A DNA stretch of 64,000 bases, taken from contig CAVPXS010000003.1 in the NCBI GenBank assembly GCA_963709775.1, positions 62,001 through 126,000 of the forward strand, given 5' to 3'. Source of the DNA: Salinimicrobium sp963709775 (GTDB lineage Bacteria; Bacteroidota; Bacteroidia; Flavobacteriales; Flavobacteriaceae). How positions within the stretch are numbered: position 1 is the stretch's first letter; every line of letters starts with the position of its first letter. Both the position numbers and the translations under genes were made by a program. Shown piece by piece: positions 26,037 through 36,112 of this stretch. The notes beneath the pieces are model-generated. The model was not told the DNA's origin and ran no database searches. It was given only the letters and a program-made list of their open reading frames with translations.

Positions 26037-28730
26037 TTGCGAACAAAGATACTTTACATACTTTCCTGCTGTATTTTTTTGCTTTCTTTAGCCTCAAAAT
26101 CCACAGCACAGGAAATTAAAACCAAAGAAGGTATCCGCATCCCTGCAGAACGTGAGCCTGTACAACCCATTCAGGATTCTATAAAAATAGAAGCTCCAAT
26201 TCCTGTAATTACACTTACTCCACAAGATACTGTACGACCCAAACGGGAAATGCTGGCCGATAGAGTTGTTTATACTGCAGAAGACTACATGCGCCTGAGT
26301 CCACGTGAAAACAGGATATACCTTTATAATAATGCCGAAGTGACCTATGGGGATATCAACATCACCGCAGGAAGGATCATTCTCGACAATGAACGCAATG
26401 AAGTTTATGCCTACGGAATTGTAGATACGGCAGGAGTTTACACCCAAAAACCGGTATTCACGCAGGCCCAGAATGTGGTGCGCCCGGATTCTATTCGTTT
26501 CAATTTTGATTCTGAAAAAGCCCTCGTCTTCAATTCCCGAACAGATCAGGGAGAATTTAAAGTGCTCGGTCAAATCACAAAGCGTGAAAATGACTCGGTG
26601 TATTACATGAAAAATGTGAGGTTTACCACCTCCCCTAATGAAGAAAACCCCGATTATTATTTTTATGCCAGAAGGATCAAGTTGGTGCCCGATAAAAAGA
26701 TAGTCTCCGGCCTGGTGAATATGTACATTGCCGATGTCCCTACTCCTTTAGGTCTTCCGTTTGGCTATTTCCCAATGACCGATGAACAGACTTCAGGAAT
26801 TATATTTCCATCATTCGGGGATGACAACAACCGCGGATTCTTCCTGCAAAATGGAGGTTATTATTTTGCAATTAACGATTATGTAGATCTAACGGTGCTG
26901 GGAGATTATTACACTAACGGGAGCTACGGGTTAAAAATGGAATCTTCTTATGCCCTGCGTTATAGATTTAGGGGTAACCTCAGCTTTAGATATGAAAAGC
27001 AAATAAACAGTGAAAGAGGTTTTCCCGATTTTTCTGAAGGTACTATTTACAACCTGCGCTGGAACCACTCCCAGGATTCAAAGGCAAATCCTTCTTCAAG
27101 GTTCTCGGCAGCCGTGAACCTGGGTAGTAGTGACTATTACCAGGCCTCTACCAACCAAATGAACACCGGGAACAGGTTGACAAACACATTAACTTCTTCG
27201 GTTTCTTATTCTAAAACATTCAATATTGAGCCGCAGGTAAACCTCAGCATCACTGCCACACACAGCCAGAACACCAATACCAATCAAATAAATATGACCC
27301 TGCCAACAGTGCAGGCAAGTATGGCGAGAGTTTATCCTTTCGAGCCAAAGGTGGGTTCCAAAAAGGGGATTATTGAGAATATAAATTTCCAGTACAACTT
27401 TCGGGGCGAGAACAGATTCCAGACCACAGACTCGCTTTTTTTCAAACCTGAAATGTTTAAAGATGCCGTATTTGGCGCACAGCACACTATTCCGCTTACC
27501 ACAAACTTTAAATTATTCAACTACTTAAGCGTAAGTGCGGGGACAAATTACACCGAGTCGTGGGTTTTCCAAACCTTCGAAAGATCTTATGATGAGGAAG
27601 CCCGCCTGGAGGTTATAGATACTGTAAGTGGTTTTGACTCTTATCGCACCTACAATTTCAACACCAGTATAGGAACTACCATTTATGGGATGAAAACCTT
27701 TAGCGGTGATGGTAAGTATCAGGCAATTCGCCACGTGATGCGCCCTTCTATTAGCTATAATATCAATCCGGGATTTGATTACTATTACGATCAATATGTC
27801 ATCCCCGGGACAGAGGAACAGGAAGAACGTGTTGTGGATTATTCTCGATTTCAGGGTACCCTATATGGACCTCCGGGAAAAACCTTTTCCAGTTCCATTG
27901 GCCTGTCGTTAAGTAATACTTTTGAAGCTAAGGTGAAAGATTCCGTAGATGCCGAACCACGGAAGGTAAAACTGCTAAATAATTTCAATATTAGTACTTC
28001 CTACAATCTTGCAGGAGATTCACTAAAGCTCTCCCCTATTAGCATACGCGGAAGTATCCCGGTTGTACAGAACAAGCTGGATATCAATTTTGGAAGCAAC
28101 CTTGATATTTATGCTTTAAACAACGACAACCGCCGCATTGATAAATTAAATATTGAAAATGGCGGAAGTCTCTTCAGGCTCACTAATGCAAACGTAAGTT
28201 TTGGATATTCTTTCTCGAGCAAGGATTTTTCGGGCGGGAAAGAAAATGTCAACAGGCTTGAAAATCAAACCTTCAGAAATGGAGGAAGACCCGATGACCT
28301 CTTTGGAAAAGACATGGACATCGATGGTACTTTTTATGACGAGAAAGAAACTGATATGCCCAATGAAGAGGAGAACGAAAACTCATGGTACAATTTTGAG
28401 ATACCGTGGAACCTTAGGCTGGCTTATGCTATGAACTACAGTAACAGTGCAAGACAAAATGAGATTTCTTCACATTCCCTTATGTTCTCGGGAGATGTGG
28501 AATTTTCTCCGAAATGGACTGTTGGTGCCTCTTCAGGTTATGATTTTGTAAATACCGGTTTCACGTACACCCAGTTGCGTTTTGCACGGGATCTTGAAAG
28601 CTGGAGAATGACCTTTAGCTGGACTCCTTTCGGAGTTTATAAGCAGTGGAATTTCTTTATAGGGATCAAGTCTTCCTTGTTGAGGGATATTAAATATGAA
28701 AAAAGGAGAGAAAGAGACAGAAGTTTATAA
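26037..28730 (+). CDS. lptD: LPS assembly outer-membrane protein LptD
   Basis: An 897-residue outer-membrane protein inserting lipopolysaccharide into the outer leaflet. The signal peptide is ILYILSCCIFLLSLASKSTA. Residues ~80-230 carry the OstA-like beta-jellyroll (YLYNNAEVTYGDINITAGRI, with EKALVFNSRTDQGEFKV). The conserved PLGLPFGYFPMTDEQTSGII block introduces the large C-terminal barrel. Bacteroidota LptD proteins have this size and layout. An in-frame stop lies three codons upstream and the next ATG falls inside the domain, so the start is most likely the TTG at 26037, which yields an intact signal peptide. RidA follows by 13 bases. Confidence 0.92.
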   Translation: MRTKILYILSCCIFLLSLASKSTAQEIKTKEGIRIPAEREPVQPIQDSIKIEAPIPVITLTPQDTVRPKREMLADRVVYTAEDYMRLSPRENRIYLYNNAEVTYGDINITAGRIILDNERNEVYAYGIVDTAGVYTQKPVFTQAQNVVRPDSIRFNFDSEKALVFNSRTDQGEFKVLGQITKRENDSVYYMKNVRFTTSPNEENPDYYFYARRIKLVPDKKIVSGLVNMYIADVPTPLGLPFGYFPMTDEQTSGIIFPSFGDDNNRGFFLQNGGYYFAINDYVDLTVLGDYYTNGSYGLKMESSYALRYRFRGNLSFRYEKQINSERGFPDFSEGTIYNLRWNHSQDSKANPSSRFSAAVNLGSSDYYQASTNQMNTGNRLTNTLTSSVSYSKTFNIEPQVNLSITATHSQNTNTNQINMTLPTVQASMARVYPFEPKVGSKKGIIENINFQYNFRGENRFQTTDSLFFKPEMFKDAVFGAQHTIPLTTNFKLFNYLSVSAGTNYTESWVFQTFERSYDEEARLEVIDTVSGFDSYRTYNFNTSIGTTIYGMKTFSGDGKYQAIRHVMRPSISYNINPGFDYYYDQYVIPGTEEQEERVVDYSRFQGTLYGPPGKTFSSSIGLSLSNTFEAKVKDSVDAEPRKVKLLNNFNISTSYNLAGDSLKLSPISIRGSIPVVQNKLDINFGSNLDIYALNNDNRRIDKLNIENGGSLFRLTNANVSFGYSFSSKDFSGGKENVNRLENQTFRNGGRPDDLFGKDMDIDGTFYDEKETDMPNEEENENSWYNFEIPWNLRLAYAMNYSNSARQNEISSHSLMFSGDVEFSPKWTVGASSGYDFVNTGFTYTQLRFARDLESWRMTFSWTPFGVYKQWNFFIGIKSSLLRDIKYEKRRERDRSL

Positions 28731-28743
28731 AAGCTAAAAAATT

Positions 28744-29124
28744 ATGAAAACCATCATTCAAACCAAAGATGCTCCGGCACCAATAGGAGCTTACAACCAG
28801 GCTGTTTTAAGCGGAAACACTTTATATATTTCGGGACAGATCGCAATTAATCCCGTTAACGGGGAACTGGAACAGAAAAATATTGAAGAGGAGACAGAAC
28901 AGGTAATGCGCAACCTCAAAGCCATACTGGCTGCAGCCGAAATGGACTTTGAAAATGTGGTGAAGAGCTCAATCTTCATAAGTGACATGAATAATTTCGC
29001 CAGGATCAATGGTGTTTATTCCAAATATTTTGAAGAAGCGACAGCCCCGGCACGGGAAACTGTGGAGGTGGCGAATCTTCCAAAGTTTGTGAATGTGGAA
29101 ATAAGTATGATCGCAGTTAAGTAA
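28744..29124 (+). CDS. RidA family enamine/imine deaminase
   Basis: A 126-residue RidA/YjgF protein. RidA enzymes hydrolyse reactive 2-aminoacrylate and related imines released by PLP enzymes. Family features: the start KTIIQTKDAPAPIGAYNQAV, the YISGQIAINPVNGEL segment, the FENVVKSSIFISDMNNFARI segment, and the catalytic-site arginine region PARETVEVANLPKFVNVEIS with the active-site Arg and the conserved Glu near residue 121. It is cytoplasmic and trimeric in known members. It lies 13 bases after lptD and probably shares its transcript, which then ends at the hairpin 30 bases downstream. Confidence 0.95.
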   Translation: MKTIIQTKDAPAPIGAYNQAVLSGNTLYISGQIAINPVNGELEQKNIEEETEQVMRNLKAILAAAEMDFENVVKSSIFISDMNNFARINGVYSKYFEEATAPARETVEVANLPKFVNVEISMIAVK

Positions 29125-29154
29125 AGATAATAACAAAGATCAAAAATGAATATG

Positions 29155-29189
29155 ACAGGGGCTCAAAAATGGCATTTTTGAGCCCCTGT
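29155..29189. terminator. bidirectional terminator between ridA and tamB
   Basis: Arms ACAGGGGCTC and GAGCCCCTGT enclose the tip AAAAATGGCATTTTT, and T-rich sequence follows. It sits between the convergent stops at 29124 and 29194. The tip differs by one base from the tip of the terminator at 21532-21578. Confidence 0.9.
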
Positions 29190-29193
29190 TCTT

Positions 29194-32100
29194 TTATATA
29201 TCGTCGGCACCGGGGAACCGGATATAATCTGGCGCAAGACTCTTCTGTTTCTCAACCGGACCTTCTTCCTCTTCCTCTTTTATGGCTGAGCTCGAGATTT
29301 CCCTGTCTACAACTTTTCGCAACAGTTCTTTAAAGGTATCAAAATCCACCTGGTAAGACAGTCCAACTCCCTGGGTGAAGCCCAGTTCCTCTCCCAGGTA
29401 CTGAATATTGTTTTCCCTGTTAAAGATCTTCGCTCGCAGGTTCCCTTCTTCATTTAACAGAAATTCGATCTCCAGGTTACCAACAATTACTGTTTCGGTA
29501 ACACCTCCTACAGGCACTCCCACCTGGCCGTTGATAAGTACCCGTTCACTTATCTGCGTGGAAAGGGTGACTCCAAACCGGTCGGCCATTGATTGTTCCG
29601 GAGTTCGGGAACCCTGTTCATAATTAAGTCCAACTTCAAATACACCTCCATCGTCTCCCACCAAACTGCTAAACAGCCCTGAAGATGCACTTTGGAAAAC
29701 CCCTCCTAAAATGGCACTTCCGGCACTCCCTCCAAATACGTCGGGGGTATAAAATTGTCCCAGGGCCAACAGGGAGAACGCCTGGGCTTCACTATTACCA
29801 CTGGTTTCAATCTTATATTCCAGTTCAGACCTTACCGTCGAAGCAACATTAGGATATTCCAGGTCAAATGAAAAGTCGGGTTGTACCAGTTCACCTTCCA
29901 GATTGATCACTACTTCTACCGGTATTCTTCGGCTAATCCCCGGGTTGTCCAGGATGATCGAAGGGTTGGCATGAGCTTCGTAAACAGCGCTTATGTTAAG
30001 GTCGGCAAGTGCAGGGTTACCATTCCAGTTGATACTTCCTCCCGGTCTCACTTCAAATCGTTTTTGAAGCGCCCCGTAATTAAAAATATATTCTCCTGTG
30101 TTTGCAATAAAGTCACCCCACATATTGAATTTTCCCAGGGTATTGATCTCAATTAGCAAAGTACCTGCTCCTCTTCCCCGAAGTATACTTCCGTCAATAT
30201 CCAGTTCCACCAAAGCATCATTGGTGACATCCAGATCAAAGTTGAGTTCCAGACCTTTCACCTCCTGGAATTCCAGTTCTTCCCCTGCCAGGCGTGCAGC
30301 CTTCTCTTCGGGACTTAAAAAGTGGATAAAAGAGTTGTCTCCAATACTTTCAGAATCATTTATTGGGATTTTAAAAACCGTTCCTCTACGTGTGGCTGCT
30401 ATCACATCAATTACAAGTTCTGAAGTGGGGCCGTAAATAGAAGCATTTCCCCCAATGAACGCGGTACCATAGTAAAGGGCCTCCTCGTCATATTCGGTGT
30501 CCAGCACTAAAAGACGATCGGTGGAAATGTTCAATCCTAAAATCCAGTCTCTAAAGTTTGTATGTGAAATAGTGCCATCAAGAATACCCTTTGTATTGTA
30601 TTTGGTATCGGTAATTCCAATCTCATCAAAATTAAATTGCTGCTGAGTCAAATTCACCACGGCTCCTTCTTCAAAGGCGTAATCCACTTCAAGATAAGGA
30701 ACAGACAGGCCGGCATTATCAAGAAAAAGCCTACCCTCTATTTCAGGATTTCGGTAGTCTCCCGAAATATAGGCTTCTCCCGAAACCAGCCCCCTTATAT
30801 TACTAATGACATCCTTCCCCAACGGACTAAAAGCTGCCATGTTGAAATTTTTAAGATCTACATCCAGGGCAATTTCAGGAGAATCCTCTTCGACAGAGAT
30901 TTCTCCAATAGCCGAAAGTGATTCCAATCCGTCATTTCTAAGGGATGTATTGACATTATAGAGACTTAGATCCCGATTGCCCATTACGTCCAGGTTAAGA
31001 ATTCCCAGCATCTGGTCATTAAGAGTGAGATCATTTACTGTAAGAGAGGTGTTAGGGTAGTAAGCACCATCCTGCTGCAAAAGGTTCAGCGAACCGTTTA
31101 CTATCCCTCCCATTTCCAGGCTTGGAATTTCGGGGGTGATCTTGTACAGGTCCACGTTGTCAAACTCCATTTGAAAATCCTTATAGGTAGAATCCCGCAT
31201 AACCCCTGCGAGCCGAATTTCCTCATTTTCATGACTAAGCACAAGGGAGTCAATTACTACATCATTAAATCCTTTAGAGAAAATTATCCTGTTGGACCTG
31301 TTTCCCTCCTCATTAAGGCGCCAAACACTTTCCTTGAATTTTAAGTCTGAAGGTTGTAAGCCAACTACAGAATTATTATTCTCATTAATGGTGTGGTACA
31401 AATTCAGGTTAAACTCATCGTTACTTTTTGGACCACCTTTAAATTCCGATCGCATAAAGAGCGTATCGTTAAGCGTAACATTAATAAGATTGAAATCTTT
31501 TATATTATAAAAGCTGGTCGCAACACTGTCAATTTCAATAAAGGTATTGAAAAGCGGATTCGAGTTATCTACCTGAATATTAACCTTTTCAAACAGGTTA
31601 TCGAAAGCTTCTATTTGAGGGGATCGAAAAGCTAATCGAAACTCAGATTCATCAGATTCCACACTTCCGCGGATGAAGGTATTGGGCGCCAGTGCAATTT
31701 CCGGATAAAATACTTCTACGATCTTATTGTAAATATCAAAATCAAAATTGAGGTACTGGTCGGTTGTGATCTTATTGGGGCGATAGTTAGTGTAAAGACT
31801 TCCCACCGCATTCTCGACCAGGGCAGGAACTTCTGTAATATCAAATATTCCTTCTATGGTACCATTAATAACATCTGGAGAATTCACTTCTATAGTTCTT
31901 ACAGGCCCATCAAAATCTGAAGTTATTTCCAGATCCTTGAACATATAGGTGTCATTATCATTCTTATAAGAAGTATTCAGAAGATAGATTTCTCCTTCAA
32001 AATTGTTAAGGTTGGTGCCTTCAATGTTCATGATGACATCCCCCTGAAAATTAGAGATACTGTCGCGTTGAACAAGATTTAAAGCAGCCAGATCGGCATG

Positions 32101-33579
32101 CGCCACCGAGGCTTCAAAATCATACACATTGATATCGGCAGAAAAATCTGCGAGCCCGTTAAATTCCATTCGAAGATTAGGATCCAGAGAGATCACATTT
32201 CCGTTGAAAAGAGGAGCTTTTAATGTACCCCGCAGCTTGAGGTTATTATAGGCGTAATCTTTAAACACGAGCTTTGAAATACTTCCCTGCACCTGGGTGT
32301 TAAGAGTCTCGGTGGTAAAACCTCTCCCGTCAAAAGTGACATTTAAGGAGGTGGTTCCCAGATCCTGCACATTGGCCAGCCGCCCAACATTGAAATCGCG
32401 TACCACCAGGCGACCTTTATAGGAAGTGATCACGCCTTCCCCAAAGCCTTTCATTTGCAGGTCTACCTGGGCTGTTCCCAATTGTGAGAACAGGTTAGCA
32501 TCTGTAGACAAAGAATTTTCTGAAACAAAAATATCCCCCTCGAGCTGAACGTTCCCCAACTCCCTTAGTTCTTTTGGCAGTTTATCCCGCAATAAACCCG
32601 GGAGTAGATTAATAAGATCATAATAATTAGTGGAAAGATTGGTGATCTCTCCATTTAACGAAAACTCATCCTCCTGTGAGGACAAGGAATTTGTGATTTG
32701 CAGGTCTCCTTCAAGACGGGTACGGTCAAGGCCGTTCATTTTAAGGTCGACCAGCATAAAATCATTTAAAATTCCGTCAAGCGTGGTAGAAATATTGATC
32801 TTTTGGTCCTTCCCGAATTTGTCGTAAAATGGCTCCAGGTCATTAGTAGAGATGGTTGATGGCCTTAGGGTCATTTCAACAGGCACCTTATTTATAAAGC
32901 CGGCAAAACCATTGGTAATATCAAAACGAATGTCCGAATCAATTTTCGAATAAGGAGTTTCGATCTGGAGATCTTCCAGGACCATTTCTTCGGAAGTATA
33001 GCCGAAATTAGTACTTAAATGATCCACCCGGATTCCCCTGTTTTCAAACCCGGAAAGCCTTTCAATATCTACATAAACATCTGAATTTTCCACCAGAAGA
33101 TCGCTGGCCAAAATGTTTAGATCATCTAAATTGATTACTTCAGGCGTATTTAAATTTTGATTTATGTAGCTAAATTCTCCATCAACTACTTCCAGCCTGG
33201 CAACGGTAAGCATAAAAGGAGTCGGCTCCTTCTTTTTCTGAGTTTTCAGCTTATTCAGAAAGATATTCAGATTATCCCGCTCCTCCCCTTCATAAACTTT
33301 CATATGCATGGAAAGTTCCCGTGCCGTGGTAGCTCCCAGAGTTGGATTATTGTTATAAATACTTCTTAGACTGGTAGCCGAAGTTTTTATTCTTTCAGAA
33401 AAAATAAGGGTGTCCTGGTGGTGGTCGAGGATCAAGACATCCTTCAAATTAAGCTTCCCACTATAAGTGAGACCTACCCGCCCTATCCTAATATCCACAT
33501 CTTTAGATTCTTTAAGGGAATCTGTGATTTTTCGTGCAACAAAAGTTTGTACAGAGGGAATGGAAAATACTATCAACAA
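29194..33579 (-). CDS. tamB: translocation and assembly module protein TamB (DUF490/AsmA-like)
   Basis: A very long periplasm-spanning protein (1461 residues as drawn) made of repeating beta-rich AsmA-like segments and ending in a DUF490 domain (about residues 1060-1400, with GGSINWNGNPALADLNISAV and LEYKIETSGNSEAQAFSLLA). TamB-like proteins bridge the two membranes and are thought to move phospholipids or aid outer-membrane protein assembly. The N-terminal anchor is incomplete from this TTG: the open frame continues upstream to about 33696 and adds a basic stretch plus a Leu/Ile-rich helix (TIRKFWKILGKTLLSLLLIF), yet contains no ATG or GTG. The true start is therefore a rare codon or hidden by a base error. 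It is divergent from tsaD. Confidence 0.85.
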   Translation of the reverse strand: MLIVFSIPSVQTFVARKITDSLKESKDVDIRIGRVGLTYSGKLNLKDVLILDHHQDTLIFSERIKTSATSLRSIYNNNPTLGATTARELSMHMKVYEGEERDNLNIFLNKLKTQKKKEPTPFMLTVARLEVVDGEFSYINQNLNTPEVINLDDLNILASDLLVENSDVYVDIERLSGFENRGIRVDHLSTNFGYTSEEMVLEDLQIETPYSKIDSDIRFDITNGFAGFINKVPVEMTLRPSTISTNDLEPFYDKFGKDQKINISTTLDGILNDFMLVDLKMNGLDRTRLEGDLQITNSLSSQEDEFSLNGEITNLSTNYYDLINLLPGLLRDKLPKELRELGNVQLEGDIFVSENSLSTDANLFSQLGTAQVDLQMKGFGEGVITSYKGRLVVRDFNVGRLANVQDLGTTSLNVTFDGRGFTTETLNTQVQGSISKLVFKDYAYNNLKLRGTLKAPLFNGNVISLDPNLRMEFNGLADFSADINVYDFEASVAHADLAALNLVQRDSISNFQGDVIMNIEGTNLNNFEGEIYLLNTSYKNDNDTYMFKDLEITSDFDGPVRTIEVNSPDVINGTIEGIFDITEVPALVENAVGSLYTNYRPNKITTDQYLNFDFDIYNKIVEVFYPEIALAPNTFIRGSVESDESEFRLAFRSPQIEAFDNLFEKVNIQVDNSNPLFNTFIEIDSVATSFYNIKDFNLINVTLNDTLFMRSEFKGGPKSNDEFNLNLYHTINENNNSVVGLQPSDLKFKESVWRLNEEGNRSNRIIFSKGFNDVVIDSLVLSHENEEIRLAGVMRDSTYKDFQMEFDNVDLYKITPEIPSLEMGGIVNGSLNLLQQDGAYYPNTSLTVNDLTLNDQMLGILNLDVMGNRDLSLYNVNTSLRNDGLESLSAIGEISVEEDSPEIALDVDLKNFNMAAFSPLGKDVISNIRGLVSGEAYISGDYRNPEIEGRLFLDNAGLSVPYLEVDYAFEEGAVVNLTQQQFNFDEIGITDTKYNTKGILDGTISHTNFRDWILGLNISTDRLLVLDTEYDEEALYYGTAFIGGNASIYGPTSELVIDVIAATRRGTVFKIPINDSESIGDNSFIHFLSPEEKAARLAGEELEFQEVKGLELNFDLDVTNDALVELDIDGSILRGRGAGTLLIEINTLGKFNMWGDFIANTGEYIFNYGALQKRFEVRPGGSINWNGNPALADLNISAVYEAHANPSIILDNPGISRRIPVEVVINLEGELVQPDFSFDLEYPNVASTVRSELEYKIETSGNSEAQAFSLLALGQFYTPDVFGGSAGSAILGGVFQSASSGLFSSLVGDDGGVFEVGLNYEQGSRTPEQSMADRFGVTLSTQISERVLINGQVGVPVGGVTETVIVGNLEIEFLLNEEGNLRAKIFNRENNIQYLGEELGFTQGVGLSYQVDFDTFKELLRKVVDREISSSAIKEEEEEGPVEKQKSLAPDYIRFPGADDI

Positions 33580-33656
33580 AATGATGAAAATCAGCAGCAG
33601 AGAGAGCAGCGTTTTACCTAGTATTTTCCAGAATTTTCTGATAGTTTTTTTAGTTA

Positions 33657-33664
33657 TAACTTTG
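33657..33664 (+). promoter_or_regulatory. candidate -7 element for tsaD
   Basis: TAACTTTG fits TAnnTTTG and is 38 bases before the tsaD ATG. It lies inside the probable 5' coding end of tamB on the other strand, implying overlapping divergent transcription. No clear -33 element. Confidence 0.4.
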
Positions 33665-33702
33665 CGAACAATATTAACAATTTTCGGGCCTAAATACTAG
33701 GG

Positions 33703-34725
33703 ATGGCAGTACAAAATATTTACATACTCGGCATTGAATCATCCTGTGATGATACTGCTGCCGCAGTACTTCATAATGGTAAAATTTTATCTAATGTTGT
33801 TGCGACTCAAGAGGTCCATCAAAAGTACGGGGGTGTGGTGCCCGAGCTGGCTTCAAGAGCTCACCAACAGAACATTGTACCCGTAATTCATGAAGCTCTT
33901 TCCAGGGCCGGAGTTACGAAAGAAGATCTTTCTGCAATTGCTTTTACACGGGGTCCCGGTTTGATGGGTTCTCTTCTGGTAGGAACCTCTTTTGCAAAAT
34001 CCCTGTCTTTAGGACTTAAGATCCCGCTTTTGGACGTTAACCACATGCAGGCTCACATCCTTGCCCACTTTATTGAGGAAGAGGATTTTCAAAAACCGCA
34101 ATTTCCATTTCTTGCTCTAACGATTAGCGGGGGTCACACCCAGATCGTTAAAGTATCGGACTATTTTAAAATGGAAGTAATTGGAGAAACTCTAGACGAT
34201 GCAGTGGGAGAAGCTTTTGATAAAAGTGCAAAGATCCTTGGTCTCCCCTATCCCGGCGGCCCTTTGGTAGATAAAAATGCTCAAAAAGGCAATCCTAAAG
34301 CTTTCCCTTTTCCCAAACCAAAAGTGGAAGGTTTGAACTTTAGCTTCAGCGGTTTAAAAACTTCTATTCTTTACTTTATTCAGAAACAGTTAAAGGAAGA
34401 TCCGAAGTTTATTGAAGAAAACATTGAGGATATCTGCGCCTCAATTCAGCACACCATAATTAATATTCTTATGGATAAATTGAAAAAAGCAGTGAAACAA
34501 ACAGGGATAAAAGAAATTGCCATTGCGGGAGGCGTATCGGCCAATAGCGGCATCAGGAAAACCCTTGTGGAAGCGCAGGCTAAGTACGGCTGGAAAACTT
34601 ATATCCCAAAATTTGAATATACTACAGATAATGCAGCGATGATCGCCATTGCCGGCCATTATAAATTTATTTCTGAAGATTTTGCAGACCTTGGAGTGAC
34701 CGCCAAAGCAAGAATTAAAATGTAA
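33703..34725 (+). CDS. tsaD: tRNA N6-threonylcarbamoyladenosine transferase subunit TsaD
   Basis: Transfers the threonylcarbamoyl group from TC-AMP to A37 of ANN-decoding tRNAs, working with TsaB and TsaE. The 340-residue ASKHA-fold protein has the family start ILGIESSCDDTAAAVL, the metal-binding HMQAH pair in DVNHMQAHILAHF near residue 110, the SGGHTQIVKV phosphate loop, and the AIAGGVSANSGIRK and EYTTDNAAMIAIAGH blocks. Length and order are normal. It is the first gene of a plus-strand series (tsaD, rsmE, the DUF4159 gene, the SpoU methylase gene and the AI-2E permease gene) with tiny gaps or overlaps, suggesting one operon. Confidence 0.96.
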   Translation: MAVQNIYILGIESSCDDTAAAVLHNGKILSNVVATQEVHQKYGGVVPELASRAHQQNIVPVIHEALSRAGVTKEDLSAIAFTRGPGLMGSLLVGTSFAKSLSLGLKIPLLDVNHMQAHILAHFIEEEDFQKPQFPFLALTISGGHTQIVKVSDYFKMEVIGETLDDAVGEAFDKSAKILGLPYPGGPLVDKNAQKGNPKAFPFPKPKVEGLNFSFSGLKTSILYFIQKQLKEDPKFIEENIEDICASIQHTIINILMDKLKKAVKQTGIKEIAIAGGVSANSGIRKTLVEAQAKYGWKTYIPKFEYTTDNAAMIAIAGHYKFISEDFADLGVTAKARIKM

Positions 34726-34728
34726 ACC

Positions 34729-35442
34729 ATGCAGCTCTTTTTCCATCCTGAAGTAACTGAAGATCATAAGGAAGTCCGCTTTTCCAGGGAGGAGAGCAAA
34801 CATATTGTGAAGGTGCTTCGCAAGCGTGAAGGAGACCGCCTACACCTCACCAACGGGAAAGGCTGGATCTTCGAAACAGAAATTACCCTGGCCGAAGCCA
34901 ATAACTGTACCGCCCGCATTTTAAAGACAGAAAAAGAGGCACCGGCATCATATCATTTACACCTGGCGGTTGCCCCTACAAAAATGAACGATCGTTATGA
35001 GTGGTTCCTGGAAAAAGCCACAGAAATAGGGATCCAGGAGATCACGCCTGTGATTTGTGATCACAGTGAACGAAAAGTAGTGAAATCTGAACGCTTTCAA
35101 AGAGTGATCCAGAGTGCTCTAAAGCAGTCCCTGCACACCAGGTTTCCGGTGTTGCATGAACCAATCAGTTTTAAGGATTTTATAGAGAAAGATCATCCTG
35201 AAGCGAGGTTTATTGCGCATTGTGAAGATTCCATGCCAAGAAAATTACTTTCAGGAAGTCTCAAAAAAGGCATTTCGGCGACAATTTTAATCGGGCCCGA
35301 AGGAGATTTCTCCCCCGAAGAGATCAAAATGGCAATAGAAGCAGGCTGGAAACCGGTAAGCCTTGGAAACAGCAGGTTAAGAACTGAAACTGCAGCTGTG
35401 GTGGCCTGCCATACAGCTGCATTGATCAATGAAGAAGAATAA
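34729..35442 (+). CDS. rsmE: 16S rRNA (uracil1498-N3)-methyltransferase
   Basis: A 237-residue SPOUT-fold enzyme methylating N3 of U1498 of 16S rRNA with SAM. Visible: an N-terminal PUA-like domain (SREESKHIVKVLRKREGDRL), then the knot domain with KMNDRYEWFLEKATEIGIQE, SERKVVKSERFQRVIQSALK, and the SAM loops ILIGPEGDFSPEEIK and LGNSRLRTETAAVVACH. All RsmE blocks are in place. It starts three bases after the tsaD stop. Confidence 0.95.
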   Translation: MQLFFHPEVTEDHKEVRFSREESKHIVKVLRKREGDRLHLTNGKGWIFETEITLAEANNCTARILKTEKEAPASYHLHLAVAPTKMNDRYEWFLEKATEIGIQEITPVICDHSERKVVKSERFQRVIQSALKQSLHTRFPVLHEPISFKDFIEKDHPEARFIAHCEDSMPRKLLSGSLKKGISATILIGPEGDFSPEEIKMAIEAGWKPVSLGNSRLRTETAAVVACHTAALINEEE

Positions 35443-35467
35443 CATTCCTTTTTGCTATTTTAGAGAC

Positions 35468-36112
35468 ATGAATAAAGTGCTGCTATTTTTCCTATTTGCT
35501 TTTTTCGCCGTAAATCTACAGGCGCAACAGGTAGCAGTGCTCAAGTACGGCGGTGGGGGCGATTGGTACAGCAACCCTACAGCGGTTCCCAATCTTATAC
35601 AGTTCAGCAACCAAAATATTAAGACCTCAATTGATCCCCAACCCGGGGCGGTGGAACCGGGCAGTACAGACATTTTCCAGTATCCGTTGATCTTTATGAC
35701 CGGGCATGGTAATGTGTTCTTTAGTGAAGAAGACGCATTAAATCTTCGGAATTACCTCCTGGGAGGAGGATTTTTGCACATCGATGACAATTACGGAATG
35801 AATGAATTCATTCGGAGGGAACTTAAAAAAGTTTTTCCTGAAAAAGAGCTCGAGGAACTTCCCACTTCCCATCCCATTTTTTCTGCAGCATTTAATTATC
35901 CCAATGGCCTGCCAAAGATCCATGAACACGACGGGCTTCGTCCGCAAGCTTTTGGCATTTTTGAAAATGGAAGGCTTCTGTGCCTGTTCACCTTTGAAAC
36001 CGACCTTAGCGATGGCTGGGAAGATCCACAGGTGCACAATGATCCAGAAGAAGTGAGATTAAAGGCCCTACGAATGGGTGCAAACATTGTAAAATTTGCT
36101 TTTTCCAACTAA
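35468..36112 (+). CDS. DUF4159 domain-containing exported protein
   Basis: A 214-residue protein with a signal peptide (MNKVLLFFLFAFFAVNLQA, then QQ). The DUF4159 core follows: VAVLKYGGGGDWYSNPTAVP near residue 25, LIFMTGHGNVFFSEED, GGGFLHIDDNYGMNEFIRRE, and HPIFSAAFNYPNGLPKIHEH. DUF4159 has a class I glutamine-amidotransferase-like fold but no established function. I chose the ATG at 35468 because it gives a proper signal peptide; the open frame upstream overlaps rsmE. Its stop shares one base with the ATG of the next gene (UAAUG). Confidence 0.88.
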   Translation: MNKVLLFFLFAFFAVNLQAQQVAVLKYGGGGDWYSNPTAVPNLIQFSNQNIKTSIDPQPGAVEPGSTDIFQYPLIFMTGHGNVFFSEEDALNLRNYLLGGGFLHIDDNYGMNEFIRRELKKVFPEKELEELPTSHPIFSAAFNYPNGLPKIHEHDGLRPQAFGIFENGRLLCLFTFETDLSDGWEDPQVHNDPEEVRLKALRMGANIVKFAFSN

